NCBI GenBank assembly: GCA_964509475.1 | Contig: CAZDXJ010000018.1 | Coordinates: 1 to 34,970 of the forward strand | Direction of reading: 5' to 3' | Source: CAZDXJ01 sp964509475 | GTDB lineage: Bacteria > Pseudomonadota > Gammaproteobacteria > Methylococcales > Methylomonadaceae | Length of the DNA: 34,970 bases | Shown here: piece after piece, positions 1-7,230 of the stretch | Numbering within the stretch: position 1 is the first letter of the stretch | Layout: the number at the start of each line of letters is the position of its first letter | Position numbers and translations under genes: made by a program | The notes under the pieces: model-generated | Told to the model about the DNA's origin: nothing | Seen by the model: the letters and a program-made list of their open reading frames with translations, nothing else | The model's database searches: none

Positions 1-55
1 TCAGCCTTTGCAGCTTAACTCATTAGTTGAAACTTAAAAGTTGAACATCGCGTAT
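1..55 (+). mobile_element. Terminal fragment of an insertion sequence, cut by the window edge
   Basis: Positions 36-55, read inward on the minus strand, match for 20 bases the sequence at 34742-34761 that opens the insertion sequence at the right edge. After those 20 bases the two copies diverge, as expected for the opposite (left and right) ends of one IS type. In one plus-strand frame the first 18 bases read S-A-F-A-A-stop, which could be a transposase C-terminus. The orientation is inferred from that and is uncertain. The element ends directly against the cysH stop codon. Confidence 0.55.
36..55 (-). repeat. IS terminal inverted repeat, left-edge copy
   Basis: Read on the minus strand, this is the 20-base string ATACGCGATGTTCAACTTTT, identical to the plus strand at 34742-34761. 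The exact outer boundary (54 or 55) cannot be fixed without an empty-site comparison. Confidence 0.6.
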
Positions 56-790
56 TTATTGCTTTTTCGCGTCAATGTTTGCCGCATGCAGGCCACATTC
101 CTTTTTGCCAGATTCTTCCCACCACCAGCGACCTGAGCGTTCGTGTTGATTCGGTAACACGGGTCGGGTACAGGGTTCGCAGCCGATACTGATAAAGCCC
201 CGTTCGTGTAATTCGTTATAGGGAACCTGGTAAGCCTCGATATAATCCCAAACTTGGGCGGAGGTCCAATTTAACAGGGGGTTGAATTTAACCAATAAAT
301 GTTCTTCGGTTGAAAAACTTGTGTCAATTTGTACTTCGGGAATCTGTTGGCGTGTTTCCAGACTTTGATCTTTCCTTTGTCCGGTAATCCAGGCATCCAG
401 GTTTGTCAGTTTACGGCGCAAGGGTTCGACCTTGCGGATGCCGCAGCATTCCTGATGGCCGTCCTGGTAAAAACTGAACAAGCCTTTACGTTTGACAAAG
501 GCGTCGAGAATATTTCGATCCGGGGTAAGCAATTCAATGTCAATTTCGTAATGTTTACGCACTTTTTCGATGAAACGGTAGGTTTCGGGGTGAAGCCGTC
601 CGGTGTCCAGTGAAAAAACCTGGATGTCATTTTTGATTTTAAGCGCCATGTCAATCAGCACGACATCCTCCGCACCGCTGAATGAGATGGCAATGTTTTG
701 GTAGTTCTGCAACGCGGCTTTGAGTATTTTTCGCGGGTTTGCACCCTGTAGTTCAGTCTGCAAGTATTCAATGTTTGTTGTATCGATCAT
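56..790 (-). CDS. cysH: Assimilatory adenylylsulfate (APS/PAPS) reductase
   Basis: This cytoplasmic enzyme reduces activated sulfate (APS or PAPS) to sulfite in cysteine biosynthesis. The 244-residue protein has the PP-loop-like SFSGAEDVVL near residue 36 and the FSLDTGRLHPET segment at 59-70. It also has two cysteine pairs, CC at 115-116 and CEPC at 204-207. These pairs bind a [4Fe-4S] cluster and are typical of the APS-reducing subgroup rather than the cluster-free PAPS reductases. The catalytic cysteine is in ECGLH, at residue 232. The start lies 8 bp after the stop of gshA, so the two are probably co-transcribed, linking sulfide supply to glutathione synthesis. The stop codon directly abuts an IS end, but the protein appears full length. 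APS preference is inferred from the cysteine pattern. Confidence 0.93.
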   Translation of the reverse strand: MIDTTNIEYLQTELQGANPRKILKAALQNYQNIAISFSGAEDVVLIDMALKIKNDIQVFSLDTGRLHPETYRFIEKVRKHYEIDIELLTPDRNILDAFVKRKGLFSFYQDGHQECCGIRKVEPLRRKLTNLDAWITGQRKDQSLETRQQIPEVQIDTSFSTEEHLLVKFNPLLNWTSAQVWDYIEAYQVPYNELHERGFISIGCEPCTRPVLPNQHERSGRWWWEESGKKECGLHAANIDAKKQ

Positions 791-798
791 AGGTGTAT

Positions 799-2388
799 TC
801 AGGATTGTGCAAAATAATGCGCCAGAAAATTGTCAAAAGGACATTGGTCACTGTTTTCCAGTTCTTGTTGTTTATCCAGGGAATGTTTTGACCACGCCCT
901 GAATTCGTTCATTTGTTCGACGGTCAAGGGATTGTTTTTAAATTGTCGTTGATATTTTTCAGAAATGTGTAAGGCAAACGGTGCAAAGGCTTGTCGGCTT
1001 CTGCGCATACCGGCCAGAATTTGCGCAGAAGGCGTCAATTCCGGGTTGTCAATGCGTTGTTTTTGTTGTTCGATCACTTGTGTATAAGGTCGATCGGGCA
1101 GGTCACGATCCAGGATTTCACATACAGGCCGCATGATCTGAATAATTTCATTCGCCCAATCGGTCAGCTTGAGCTTTTCTTCGCCTTTTTGTAATAACAG
1201 ACCCGGTTTTCTACCCTGGTGAGCGACAGCAAGCTGGTTTTCGTTGTTGATCCGCTGTTCAGCACTCGAGCTTTGCGGACTTTTCTGAAGCAGGCAGGTT
1301 ATCAATAGGGCCTCTGTGAAACGGGTTGTGTTTTCATTGATACCGGTGGGTTCAAACAAATTCAAATCAATGCACCGGATTTCCACATAACGAACGCCTC
1401 GGCATTTGAGTGCCAGCGTGGGTTTTTCACAGGATTGGGCAATTTGTTTGGGGCGTATTGTGCTGTAATATTCATTTTCAATTTGCAGGGCATTACTGTT
1501 CAATTGCCGGTATTCGCCATTGACCTTGACACCGATTTCAGCGTATTCGGCGCAAGGTGTTGAAATCGCCTGACTCAGACTGCGCACATAGCCTTCAAGA
1601 CTGTTGTAGTCAATTTTCAGATCGGCTTGATGAACACTTTTATAACCGATATCACTCATGCGTAATGATGTGGCATAGGGATGGAAGAGCGTATAGGGAT
1701 CAAAGGCATCGAATTCTTTGATGTACTGCGGTCTGGATTTGAAAAATGTCTTGCATATCGCCGGTGAAGCACCAAACAGATACAATAGAATCCAGCCTTG
1801 CCGCTGAAAATTACGAATCAGACCAAAATAGGCATCGGCAATATATTCTTCCAATGGCCGTTGGTCATCGTCCAGTTGCTTCAGAACCGGCCACAGCTTT
1901 TCCGGAATGGAATAGTTGAAATGGATTCCGGCAATGGATTGCATGGTGCGGCCATAACGATAGGCCAGACCGCGGCGATAAATGTGTTTCATGCGGCCAA
2001 TATTGGAGGAACCATAGCGGGCAATGGGAATGCTTTGATCACCGTCTATACCGCAAGGCATACTGGTCGCCAGCAATAATTCATCGCCTATATTTTGATA
2101 AACAAAACGGTGAATTCGATCGAGGAAAGCTAATGTTTCCCTGATATCGGTAAAGGGCGGGGTTATGAATTCCAATAACGCTTCGGAATAATCGGTCGTG
2201 ATATAGGGATGGGTGAGTGCTGAACCCAGTGCCTTGGGGTGCGGCGTTTGCGCAATAAAGCCGTTGTCGGCGATGCGCAGGCTTTCTTTTTCAATGCCTT
2301 TTAATCCGTGTGTCAATAAACTTGTATAACCGCTTTGCAAAAGTCTGCGTAAACGCGGTGTGTTATGAGTGAGAAAGTCAGAATCCAT
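799..2388 (-). CDS. gshA: Glutamate-cysteine ligase (proteobacterial type 1)
   Basis: GshA joins glutamate and cysteine with ATP to give gamma-glutamylcysteine, the first step of glutathione synthesis in the cytoplasm. The 529 residues match the usual length of the E. coli-type enzyme (just over 500). The N-terminal HGLKGIEKESLRI and the following TDYSEALLEFITPP are characteristic of the ATP-grasp-like glutamate-cysteine ligase fold. The segments EIGVKVNGEYRQLNSN and YVEIRCIDLNLFEP, further on, are also family hallmarks. It is the first gene of a two-gene unit with cysH. In methylotrophs glutathione can also serve formaldehyde handling, but nothing here shows that directly. A run of eight cytosines sits about 14-21 nt upstream of the start on the coding strand, and no good Shine-Dalgarno sequence is visible. 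Confidence 0.95.
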   Translation of the reverse strand: MDSDFLTHNTPRLRRLLQSGYTSLLTHGLKGIEKESLRIADNGFIAQTPHPKALGSALTHPYITTDYSEALLEFITPPFTDIRETLAFLDRIHRFVYQNIGDELLLATSMPCGIDGDQSIPIARYGSSNIGRMKHIYRRGLAYRYGRTMQSIAGIHFNYSIPEKLWPVLKQLDDDQRPLEEYIADAYFGLIRNFQRQGWILLYLFGASPAICKTFFKSRPQYIKEFDAFDPYTLFHPYATSLRMSDIGYKSVHQADLKIDYNSLEGYVRSLSQAISTPCAEYAEIGVKVNGEYRQLNSNALQIENEYYSTIRPKQIAQSCEKPTLALKCRGVRYVEIRCIDLNLFEPTGINENTTRFTEALLITCLLQKSPQSSSAEQRINNENQLAVAHQGRKPGLLLQKGEEKLKLTDWANEIIQIMRPVCEILDRDLPDRPYTQVIEQQKQRIDNPELTPSAQILAGMRRSRQAFAPFALHISEKYQRQFKNNPLTVEQMNEFRAWSKHSLDKQQELENSDQCPFDNFLAHYFAQS

Positions 2389-2597
2389 AAAGTGTTGTGT
2401 AGGGGGGGGTTACTGGGTGGCTTGACACCGTTATGTTCAGAGGCTTTCAGAACAGGCTGGCGCAAGAGGATTGCAAGGGTCTGAAGCAATCATTTTCTAA
2501 AGCTGAATATTGTAAAATAATCTGCAAGATAAAACCGAATCAAGTTCAGGAAAACGGTTATATTATATGGCTTTTTAACAGATTGCAGAAATTAATT

Positions 2598-4751
2598 ATG
2601 CCCGCTAATCGTATGAACAGGCCCGTTTCGCCGGTTGACGTTTTACAAAAGGTATTTGGTTACGCGCATTTTCGCGGCCAGCAACAACAAATCATCGAAG
2701 CTCTTGTTGCCGGTGAGGAGGCGTTGGTGTTGATGCCTACAGGCGGGGGCAAATCGCTTTGTTATCAAATACCGGCCTTGTTAAGAGAAGGGGTCGGTAT
2801 TGTTATTTCGCCCTTGATCGCATTGATGCAGGATCAGGTCAATGCCTTGCTGCAATTAGGTGTGCGTGCGGCTTTTCTCAATTCTACGTTATCTTTACAG
2901 GAAAGTGCGGCGATTGAGGCGGCTTTGCTGAATAATGAACTGGATTTGTTGTATATCGCTCCGGAACGGTTGACAGCGGCGCGTACTCTGGCTTTGTTCA
3001 AACAGCTGAAAATCGCGTTGTTCGCGGTTGATGAAGCGCATTGTGTCTCGCAATGGGGGCATGATTTCCGCGTCGATTATTTGCAGCTGTCCATGCTGCA
3101 TGAACAATTCCCGGATATTCCGCGTATCGCCTTGACAGCAACGGCTGATGAACGCACGCGTAAGGAAATTATCCAGCGTCTGGGGCTTGAAAACGCGCGT
3201 GTCTATATCAGTGGTTTTGACCGGCCCAATATTCGTTATCGTATCGTGCAAAAACAAAAGGCTCGCCAGCAGTTATTGCAATTTATCCAAACAGAACATC
3301 AAGGTGATGCCGGGATCGTCTATTGTTTGTCGCGCAAAAGAGTGGAATCAACGGCAGCCTGGTTGTTGGGTCACGGTATAACCGCATTGCCTTATCATGC
3401 CGGTATGCCGGCGGATGTTCGGCAACGGCATCAGCACCGGTTTTTGATGGAAGAAGGAGTCGTCATTGTGGCAACTATTGCTTTTGGTATGGGTATCGAT
3501 AAACCAAATGTCCGCTTTGTCGCGCATTTGGATTTACCGAAAAGTATCGAAGGTTATTATCAGGAAACCGGCCGGGCCGGGCGCGATGGTTTGCCGGCGG
3601 ACGCCTGGATGGTTTATGGTCTGCAGGATGTGATAACGCTCAGACAAATGCTGAACCGTTCCGATAGTGATGAAAAACACAAGCGGGTTGAATTGCATAA
3701 ACTGGAAGCGATGTTGGGTTTGTGTGAACAAATACACTGCCGCCGCCAGGTATTGTTACGTTATTTTGGGGAAAATCTGGCTGAACCCTGCGGTAACTGC
3801 GATACCTGTTTGCAGCCGGTGGCAACCTGGGATGCAACGCTTGCCGCACAACAGGCTTTATCCTGTATTTACCGGACCGGGCAAAGATTTGGCGTCAATT
3901 ATTTGATTGATGTACTGCTGGGAAAAACGAATGATCGGATCAAACAATTTGGCCATGAACAGATATCAACTTTCGGTATTGGCAAGGAACTGAATGAAAG
4001 CCAGTGGCGTTCAGTATTTCGCCAATTGGTTGCGCGTGATTTGGTGGCGGTGGATTTGGAAGGTCACGGTGGCTTGCGTTTGAGCGAGCAATGCCGGCCC
4101 ATATTGCGCGGTGAAGAAAAACTCATGTTGCGCAAGGATGCTGTTGTACAAAAAAGCAAGCGGGGAGGAACAAAACAAGGAGAACGTTTACATACCGGCA
4201 ATGAGGCCTTGTGGAATGCGTTACGGGCTAAACGGCGGGAAATTGCCGAGCAGCAGGATATACCGCCCTATATTATTTTTCATGATGTAAGTTTGATGGA
4301 AATGGTTGAACAAAGGCCCAGTACAATTGAACAATTTGCCCGCATTTCTGGCGTAGGGGCGCGTAAACTGGAGCTGTATGGCGATGATTTTTTGGCGATT
4401 ATCAATGATTTCACGCAGCAGAGCGAACCGCAAGCCAATCTGTCGGATACGGCTTTTGAAACGCTGTCCTTGTTTCGCCTGGGATTTTCGGTCGAACAAA
4501 TTGCCGATCAGCGGCAATTAAAAACCTCGACGATTTATGGGCACCTGGCACAGGCGATAGAGCATGCCGAACTTGTTTTACAGGATGTCATTACGCTGGA
4601 TGCCGCTGAACTCAAGCATATTCAGGATATATTGACAGATTTGCCCGATGAGCAGAAAAATGCCTTGAAACCGGTTTATGAGGCTTTGGGGGGGGTTTAT
4701 GATTACGGTCTGTTGCGTTGTATACGAGCAGGGTTGTTGCAGGAAACATGA
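2598..4751 (+). CDS. recQ: ATP-dependent DNA helicase RecQ
   Basis: RecQ is a 3'-5' DNA helicase of recombination and repair. The protein has Walker A PTGGGKS at residues 47-53 and the DEAH box AVDEAHCVSQWGHDFR at about 143-158. A helicase C domain with the motif VI-type QETGRAGRDG follows, then zinc-binding cysteines (CRRQ...CGNCDTC) and a winged-helix RQC region. An HRDC domain begins near LWNALRAKRREIAEQ. The last roughly 100 residues form an extra helix-turn-helix type region (FSVEQIADQRQLKTSTIYGH) seen in longer RecQ proteins. The frame stays open upstream to 2433, but that extension does not look like RecQ. The start at 2598 (MPANRMNRPVSP, 717 aa) fits the family; 2613 is an alternative. 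A run of eight guanines lies in the coding sequence near the 3' end (4688-4695). Confidence 0.95.
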   Translation: MPANRMNRPVSPVDVLQKVFGYAHFRGQQQQIIEALVAGEEALVLMPTGGGKSLCYQIPALLREGVGIVISPLIALMQDQVNALLQLGVRAAFLNSTLSLQESAAIEAALLNNELDLLYIAPERLTAARTLALFKQLKIALFAVDEAHCVSQWGHDFRVDYLQLSMLHEQFPDIPRIALTATADERTRKEIIQRLGLENARVYISGFDRPNIRYRIVQKQKARQQLLQFIQTEHQGDAGIVYCLSRKRVESTAAWLLGHGITALPYHAGMPADVRQRHQHRFLMEEGVVIVATIAFGMGIDKPNVRFVAHLDLPKSIEGYYQETGRAGRDGLPADAWMVYGLQDVITLRQMLNRSDSDEKHKRVELHKLEAMLGLCEQIHCRRQVLLRYFGENLAEPCGNCDTCLQPVATWDATLAAQQALSCIYRTGQRFGVNYLIDVLLGKTNDRIKQFGHEQISTFGIGKELNESQWRSVFRQLVARDLVAVDLEGHGGLRLSEQCRPILRGEEKLMLRKDAVVQKSKRGGTKQGERLHTGNEALWNALRAKRREIAEQQDIPPYIIFHDVSLMEMVEQRPSTIEQFARISGVGARKLELYGDDFLAIINDFTQQSEPQANLSDTAFETLSLFRLGFSVEQIADQRQLKTSTIYGHLAQAIEHAELVLQDVITLDAAELKHIQDILTDLPDEQKNALKPVYEALGGVYDYGLLRCIRAGLLQET

Positions 4752-4867
4752 TGAGGTGACCAAGAGCTGAAAGCCTTTTAGATTAAAAAAATCAGAAACT
4801 TGAAAAACCTTATTATCTAATCTCGATGTTTTAATGAATTAAACTATTGATTTGTAACATCTAGCAC

Positions 4868-5332
4868 TTAGTTCATGGACAAAGGTTCTCTGGCAGTTTC
4901 CGTATGGATTGTTCCAAATTGATAATCGACCAGCAGACAGTGATCCAGCCATTTATCCAGAAAATAATTGAGTGACCATTTGTAATCGATAACTTCCTGA
5001 ATCGGGCTGATTTTGTGCACAGCTTGGGCGACATCGGTCTGGTCGTGATCACGGATTACTTCAGCGAGTTGTGCGTCCCGATAAATGCGGATTTTAATGG
5101 CCGGCTGCAGGAATTTATCCCGTTCTTTCGCAAAACAATGACTGAGTGATAAGGTCAGGGTATATTTGGTGGTTTCGGTTATTTCCAGATACAACGCAGG
5201 TTTACCGGCTGAATAAGCCATGCAGCTGTCCTTGATACTCAAAAGTCCGGGAATCAGGCGTAATAATTTTTGATAATTTGTTTCGCACAGCTTTTCCAGA
5301 CAGAACGATTTGTTTACCGGTTTGAATCCCAT
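4868..5332 (-). CDS. yqiB: DUF1249 family protein (YqiB-like)
   Basis: This 154-residue soluble protein resembles E. coli YqiB (DUF1249), a conserved protein of unknown function often found near nudF and cpdA. Supporting segments are the N-terminal NYQKLLRLIPGL, the central YTLTLSLSHCF, a basic KIRIYRDAQLAEV, and the C-terminal NYFLDKWLDHCLLVDYQF. The C-terminal LxxWLxxxLxxGY-like region is typical of the family. No signal peptide or membrane segment is visible. The start lies 7 bp after the stop of the PilZ-like gene, so they form a two-gene unit running toward recQ. nudF and cpdA are not in this window. The family assignment rests on recalled similarity; no biochemical function can be given. 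Confidence 0.8.
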   Translation of the reverse strand: MGFKPVNKSFCLEKLCETNYQKLLRLIPGLLSIKDSCMAYSAGKPALYLEITETTKYTLTLSLSHCFAKERDKFLQPAIKIRIYRDAQLAEVIRDHDQTDVAQAVHKISPIQEVIDYKWSLNYFLDKWLDHCLLVDYQFGTIHTETAREPLSMN

Positions 5333-5339
5333 CCTTGTC

Positions 5340-5606
5340 TCAGTTCCCTTTTATGATTTTAATTGCGGCGCTGATTTCATAACGCTGATCGGTTGTTTTG
5401 CGGGTTTTAAGTGTTTCGACATAGGCTGTCAAACAAGGATTGGCCGGATTATTGGTTTGCAGATGAACTTCCAGACCTTTTCCCGTATCGACGGCTTGTT
5501 CGCTGATAAACGAAATCGTTGACCCGGTCAGGGAAGTGCATTGGGCGGGGAAAGTCTGCCCGCAATCCAGGCTTCTGAAATCAATATCGTAATCCAGTGT
5601 TGTCAT
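5340..5606 (-). CDS. Small PilZ-like domain protein
   Basis: This 88-residue protein carries the pattern CTSLTGSTISFISEQAV followed by a GLEVHL strand, then a short beta-rich tail ending EISAAIKIIKGN. This order resembles the beta-barrel of a PilZ domain (strand, SxxG/S, SFxSxxxL, G-x-x-L-x-V). The c-di-GMP-binding RxxxR motif before the barrel is not visible, and the usual D/NxSxxG is replaced by TSLTGS. If it is a PilZ fold it may therefore not bind c-di-GMP. It is the first gene of a pair with the DUF1249 gene, 7 bp upstream of it. The ATG at 5606 is the only reasonable start. The fold call is tentative. Confidence 0.6.
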   Translation of the reverse strand: MTTLDYDIDFRSLDCGQTFPAQCTSLTGSTISFISEQAVDTGKGLEVHLQTNNPANPCLTAYVETLKTRKTTDQRYEISAAIKIIKGN

Positions 5607-5811
5607 AATGTGTCATGCGTCGTTTTTACGATATTTTACCTTATTTTTGTCCCTTCTATGTTATCTATTCAGGATAATCGGTAGAATATATCGCAATAGG
5701 GTGTCACTTTGGTTTTTATGAGTAGAACCTGCCATATTTTGAGCGTGTCTTGTTTAACATGCAAGATACACATCATTTGCTATTTTTAATCCAGTAATTA
5801 AGCGTATTTCA

Positions 5812-6825
5812 ATGAATAAAGCAACTGTTCTTACCGGCATTACGACGACCGGAACCCCGCATCTTGGTAATTATGTCGGTGCTATCCGGCCCGCAATTTC
5901 GGCAAGCCATGATGAAAATGTCATCCCGTTTTATTTTTTGGCGGATTATCATGCCCTGATCAAATGCCATGATCCGGAAATAGTACGTCGTTCCAGTCTG
6001 GAAATTGCGGCAACCTGGTTGGCGTTGGGGCTGGATACTTCCAATGCCGTATTTTATCGGCAGTCGGATGTACCGGAAATTATGGAATTGACCTGGATTT
6101 TAACCTGTGTGACGGCCAAGGGTTTGATGAACCGGGCGCACGCCTACAAAGCCGCTGTCGCGGAAAACAGGGAAGGGGGGGAAAAAGACCCGGATAAGGG
6201 AATTAGCATGGGTTTGTTCTGTTATCCTGTTCTGATGGCGGCCGATATTCTGATGTTTAATGCCCACAAGGTTCCGGTCGGCAAGGATCAAATTCAGCAT
6301 ATTGAAATGGCGCGGGATATTGCCGGGCGTTTTAATCATATCTTTGGTAAATATTTTGTGCTGCCGGAAGCCGTTGTCGATGACAACGCAGCGACCCTGG
6401 CGGGTTTGGATGGGCGCAAAATGAGTAAAAGCTATAACAATACGATTCCATTGTTTGCACCTGAAAAAAAACTAAGAAAACTGATCAATAAAATCAAAAC
6501 CAACTCCCAGGAACCGGGTGAACCCAAAGACCCGGATAATTGTACTTTGTTCAGTATTTATCAGGCTTTCGCCAACGTCAAGGAATTGCAGGAAATGCGG
6601 CAATGTTATGCCGATGGCATTGCCTGGGGCGAGATGAAAAAACATTTGTTTGAATATATCAACAATCACATTGCACCCGCCAGAGAACGTTATGAAGCTC
6701 TGCTGCAAGCGCCAGAACATATCGAAGAACAATTGCAAGAGGGTGCGCTCAAGGCCCGGGCTATCAGTAAACCCTTTTTACAGGAAATCCGTAAAGCGAC
6801 GGGGATTCAGCCCATTGGGGGGTAA
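5812..6825 (+). CDS. trpS: Tryptophanyl-tRNA synthetase
   Basis: This class I aminoacyl-tRNA synthetase charges tRNA-Trp in the cytoplasm. The 337-residue protein has the HIGH-equivalent PHLGN at residues 16-20 and the KMSKS loop at 203-207. The N-terminal TGITTTGTPHLGNYVGAI is typical of the enzyme, as is the MAADILMFNAHKVPVGKDQ segment that lines the active site. The length fits the bacterial form (about 330-340 aa). It stands alone, with 205 bp of AT-rich upstream sequence after the divergent PilZ-like gene, and no T-box or leader peptide was recognised. No terminator was seen directly after the stop. Confidence 0.96.
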   Translation: MNKATVLTGITTTGTPHLGNYVGAIRPAISASHDENVIPFYFLADYHALIKCHDPEIVRRSSLEIAATWLALGLDTSNAVFYRQSDVPEIMELTWILTCVTAKGLMNRAHAYKAAVAENREGGEKDPDKGISMGLFCYPVLMAADILMFNAHKVPVGKDQIQHIEMARDIAGRFNHIFGKYFVLPEAVVDDNAATLAGLDGRKMSKSYNNTIPLFAPEKKLRKLINKIKTNSQEPGEPKDPDNCTLFSIYQAFANVKELQEMRQCYADGIAWGEMKKHLFEYINNHIAPARERYEALLQAPEHIEEQLQEGALKARAISKPFLQEIRKATGIQPIGG

Positions 6826-7037
6826 TGCCCGATCTTTTTGGCTGTGCAACACGATAAATGCTTTTTTCCTCGACCCATCCATTCAGACCCAATGCCGTTA
6901 GCCCCAGGAACGTAAAGCCGTAGGTATTGCCTCATTGCCATTGAATTAAGCCATTTTGTTGGCAGGAACAAGCCCTGCCTTGTTTACGGCAAAGGTTTTC
7001 ATAATCCGGCACCTAAAAACACGGCGCCGGGGCAAGC
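6826..7037. other. Intergenic sequence with no recognised feature
   Basis: I see no credible gene, RNA gene or terminator in the 212 bp after trpS. Short open frames here lack a Shine-Dalgarno sequence and recognisable protein character. The rest of the 405-bp gap, to 7230, holds a dispersed repeat copy and then a Pho-type promoter. Confidence 0.5.
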
Positions 7038-7118
7038 GTAGCGGTTCCGGCAAACCTGTCTGCAACAGTCAGGCGTTTCGTCCCAAGGGTTGCTTCATTT
7101 TTCGCATTTGCAGCCGTG
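7038..7118 (+). repeat. Dispersed repeat, copy 1 (short form)
   Basis: This roughly 80-bp stretch matches the reverse complement of 34267-34371 almost end to end. Shared blocks include CGGTTCC, TCTGCAACAG, AGGCGTTTCGTCCC, TTGCTT, ATTTT, CGCATT and a final CCG. Copy 2 carries about 25 extra bases in the middle, made of a second unit of a CCTGCCTGT-type repeat. Both copies lie in intergenic DNA. This is probably a REP- or MITE-like family of the genome; the exact ends are approximate. Confidence 0.65.
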
Positions 7119-7126
7119 CAGGGTAT

Positions 7127-7160
7127 ATGTCATGTAATTGTCATTTACACGCCACATAAA
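7127..7160 (+). promoter_or_regulatory. Pho box and -10 element upstream of the beta-helix gene
   Basis: Two TGTCAT hexamers lie at 7128-7133 and 7139-7144, exactly 11 bp apart. The 18-bp block 7127-7144 agrees with the PhoB consensus (CTGTCATAWAWCTGTCAY) at 15 of 18 positions. Ten bases further on, CATAAA at 7155-7160 is placed where a -10 hexamer belongs in PhoB-activated promoters, which lack a good -35. This predicts a transcript start near 7167 and a leader of about 64 nt before the start at 7231. PhoB control is inferred from sequence only. Confidence 0.75.
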
Positions 7161-7230
7161 TGACACGGATATGTAACATTGGCGGGCTACCATAACGCCG
7201 GTGTTTAATCTTTTTTGTTAAGGAGTTTTT

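Noticed and set aside
2433..2597. In-frame N-terminal extension of recQ (55 codons)
   Set aside because: The sequence is AT-rich and does not resemble RecQ, while MPANRMNRPVSP at 2598 gives the normal N-terminus. The stretch is better read as the gshA-recQ intergenic region.
4752..4867. Possible terminator hairpin (AGATTA...TAATCT) between recQ and the DUF1249 gene
   Set aside because: The stem is only six bases, AT-rich, with a loop of more than 30 bases and no T tract.
6956..7159. Small open frame in the trpS downstream gap
   Set aside because: It has no ribosome site, overlaps the dispersed repeat and the Pho promoter, and has no protein character.
7128..7165. Short direct and inverted repeats considered as a CRISPR-like unit
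   Set aside because: There are only two direct hexamers, at Pho box spacing; no spacer-repeat array and no cas genes are present.
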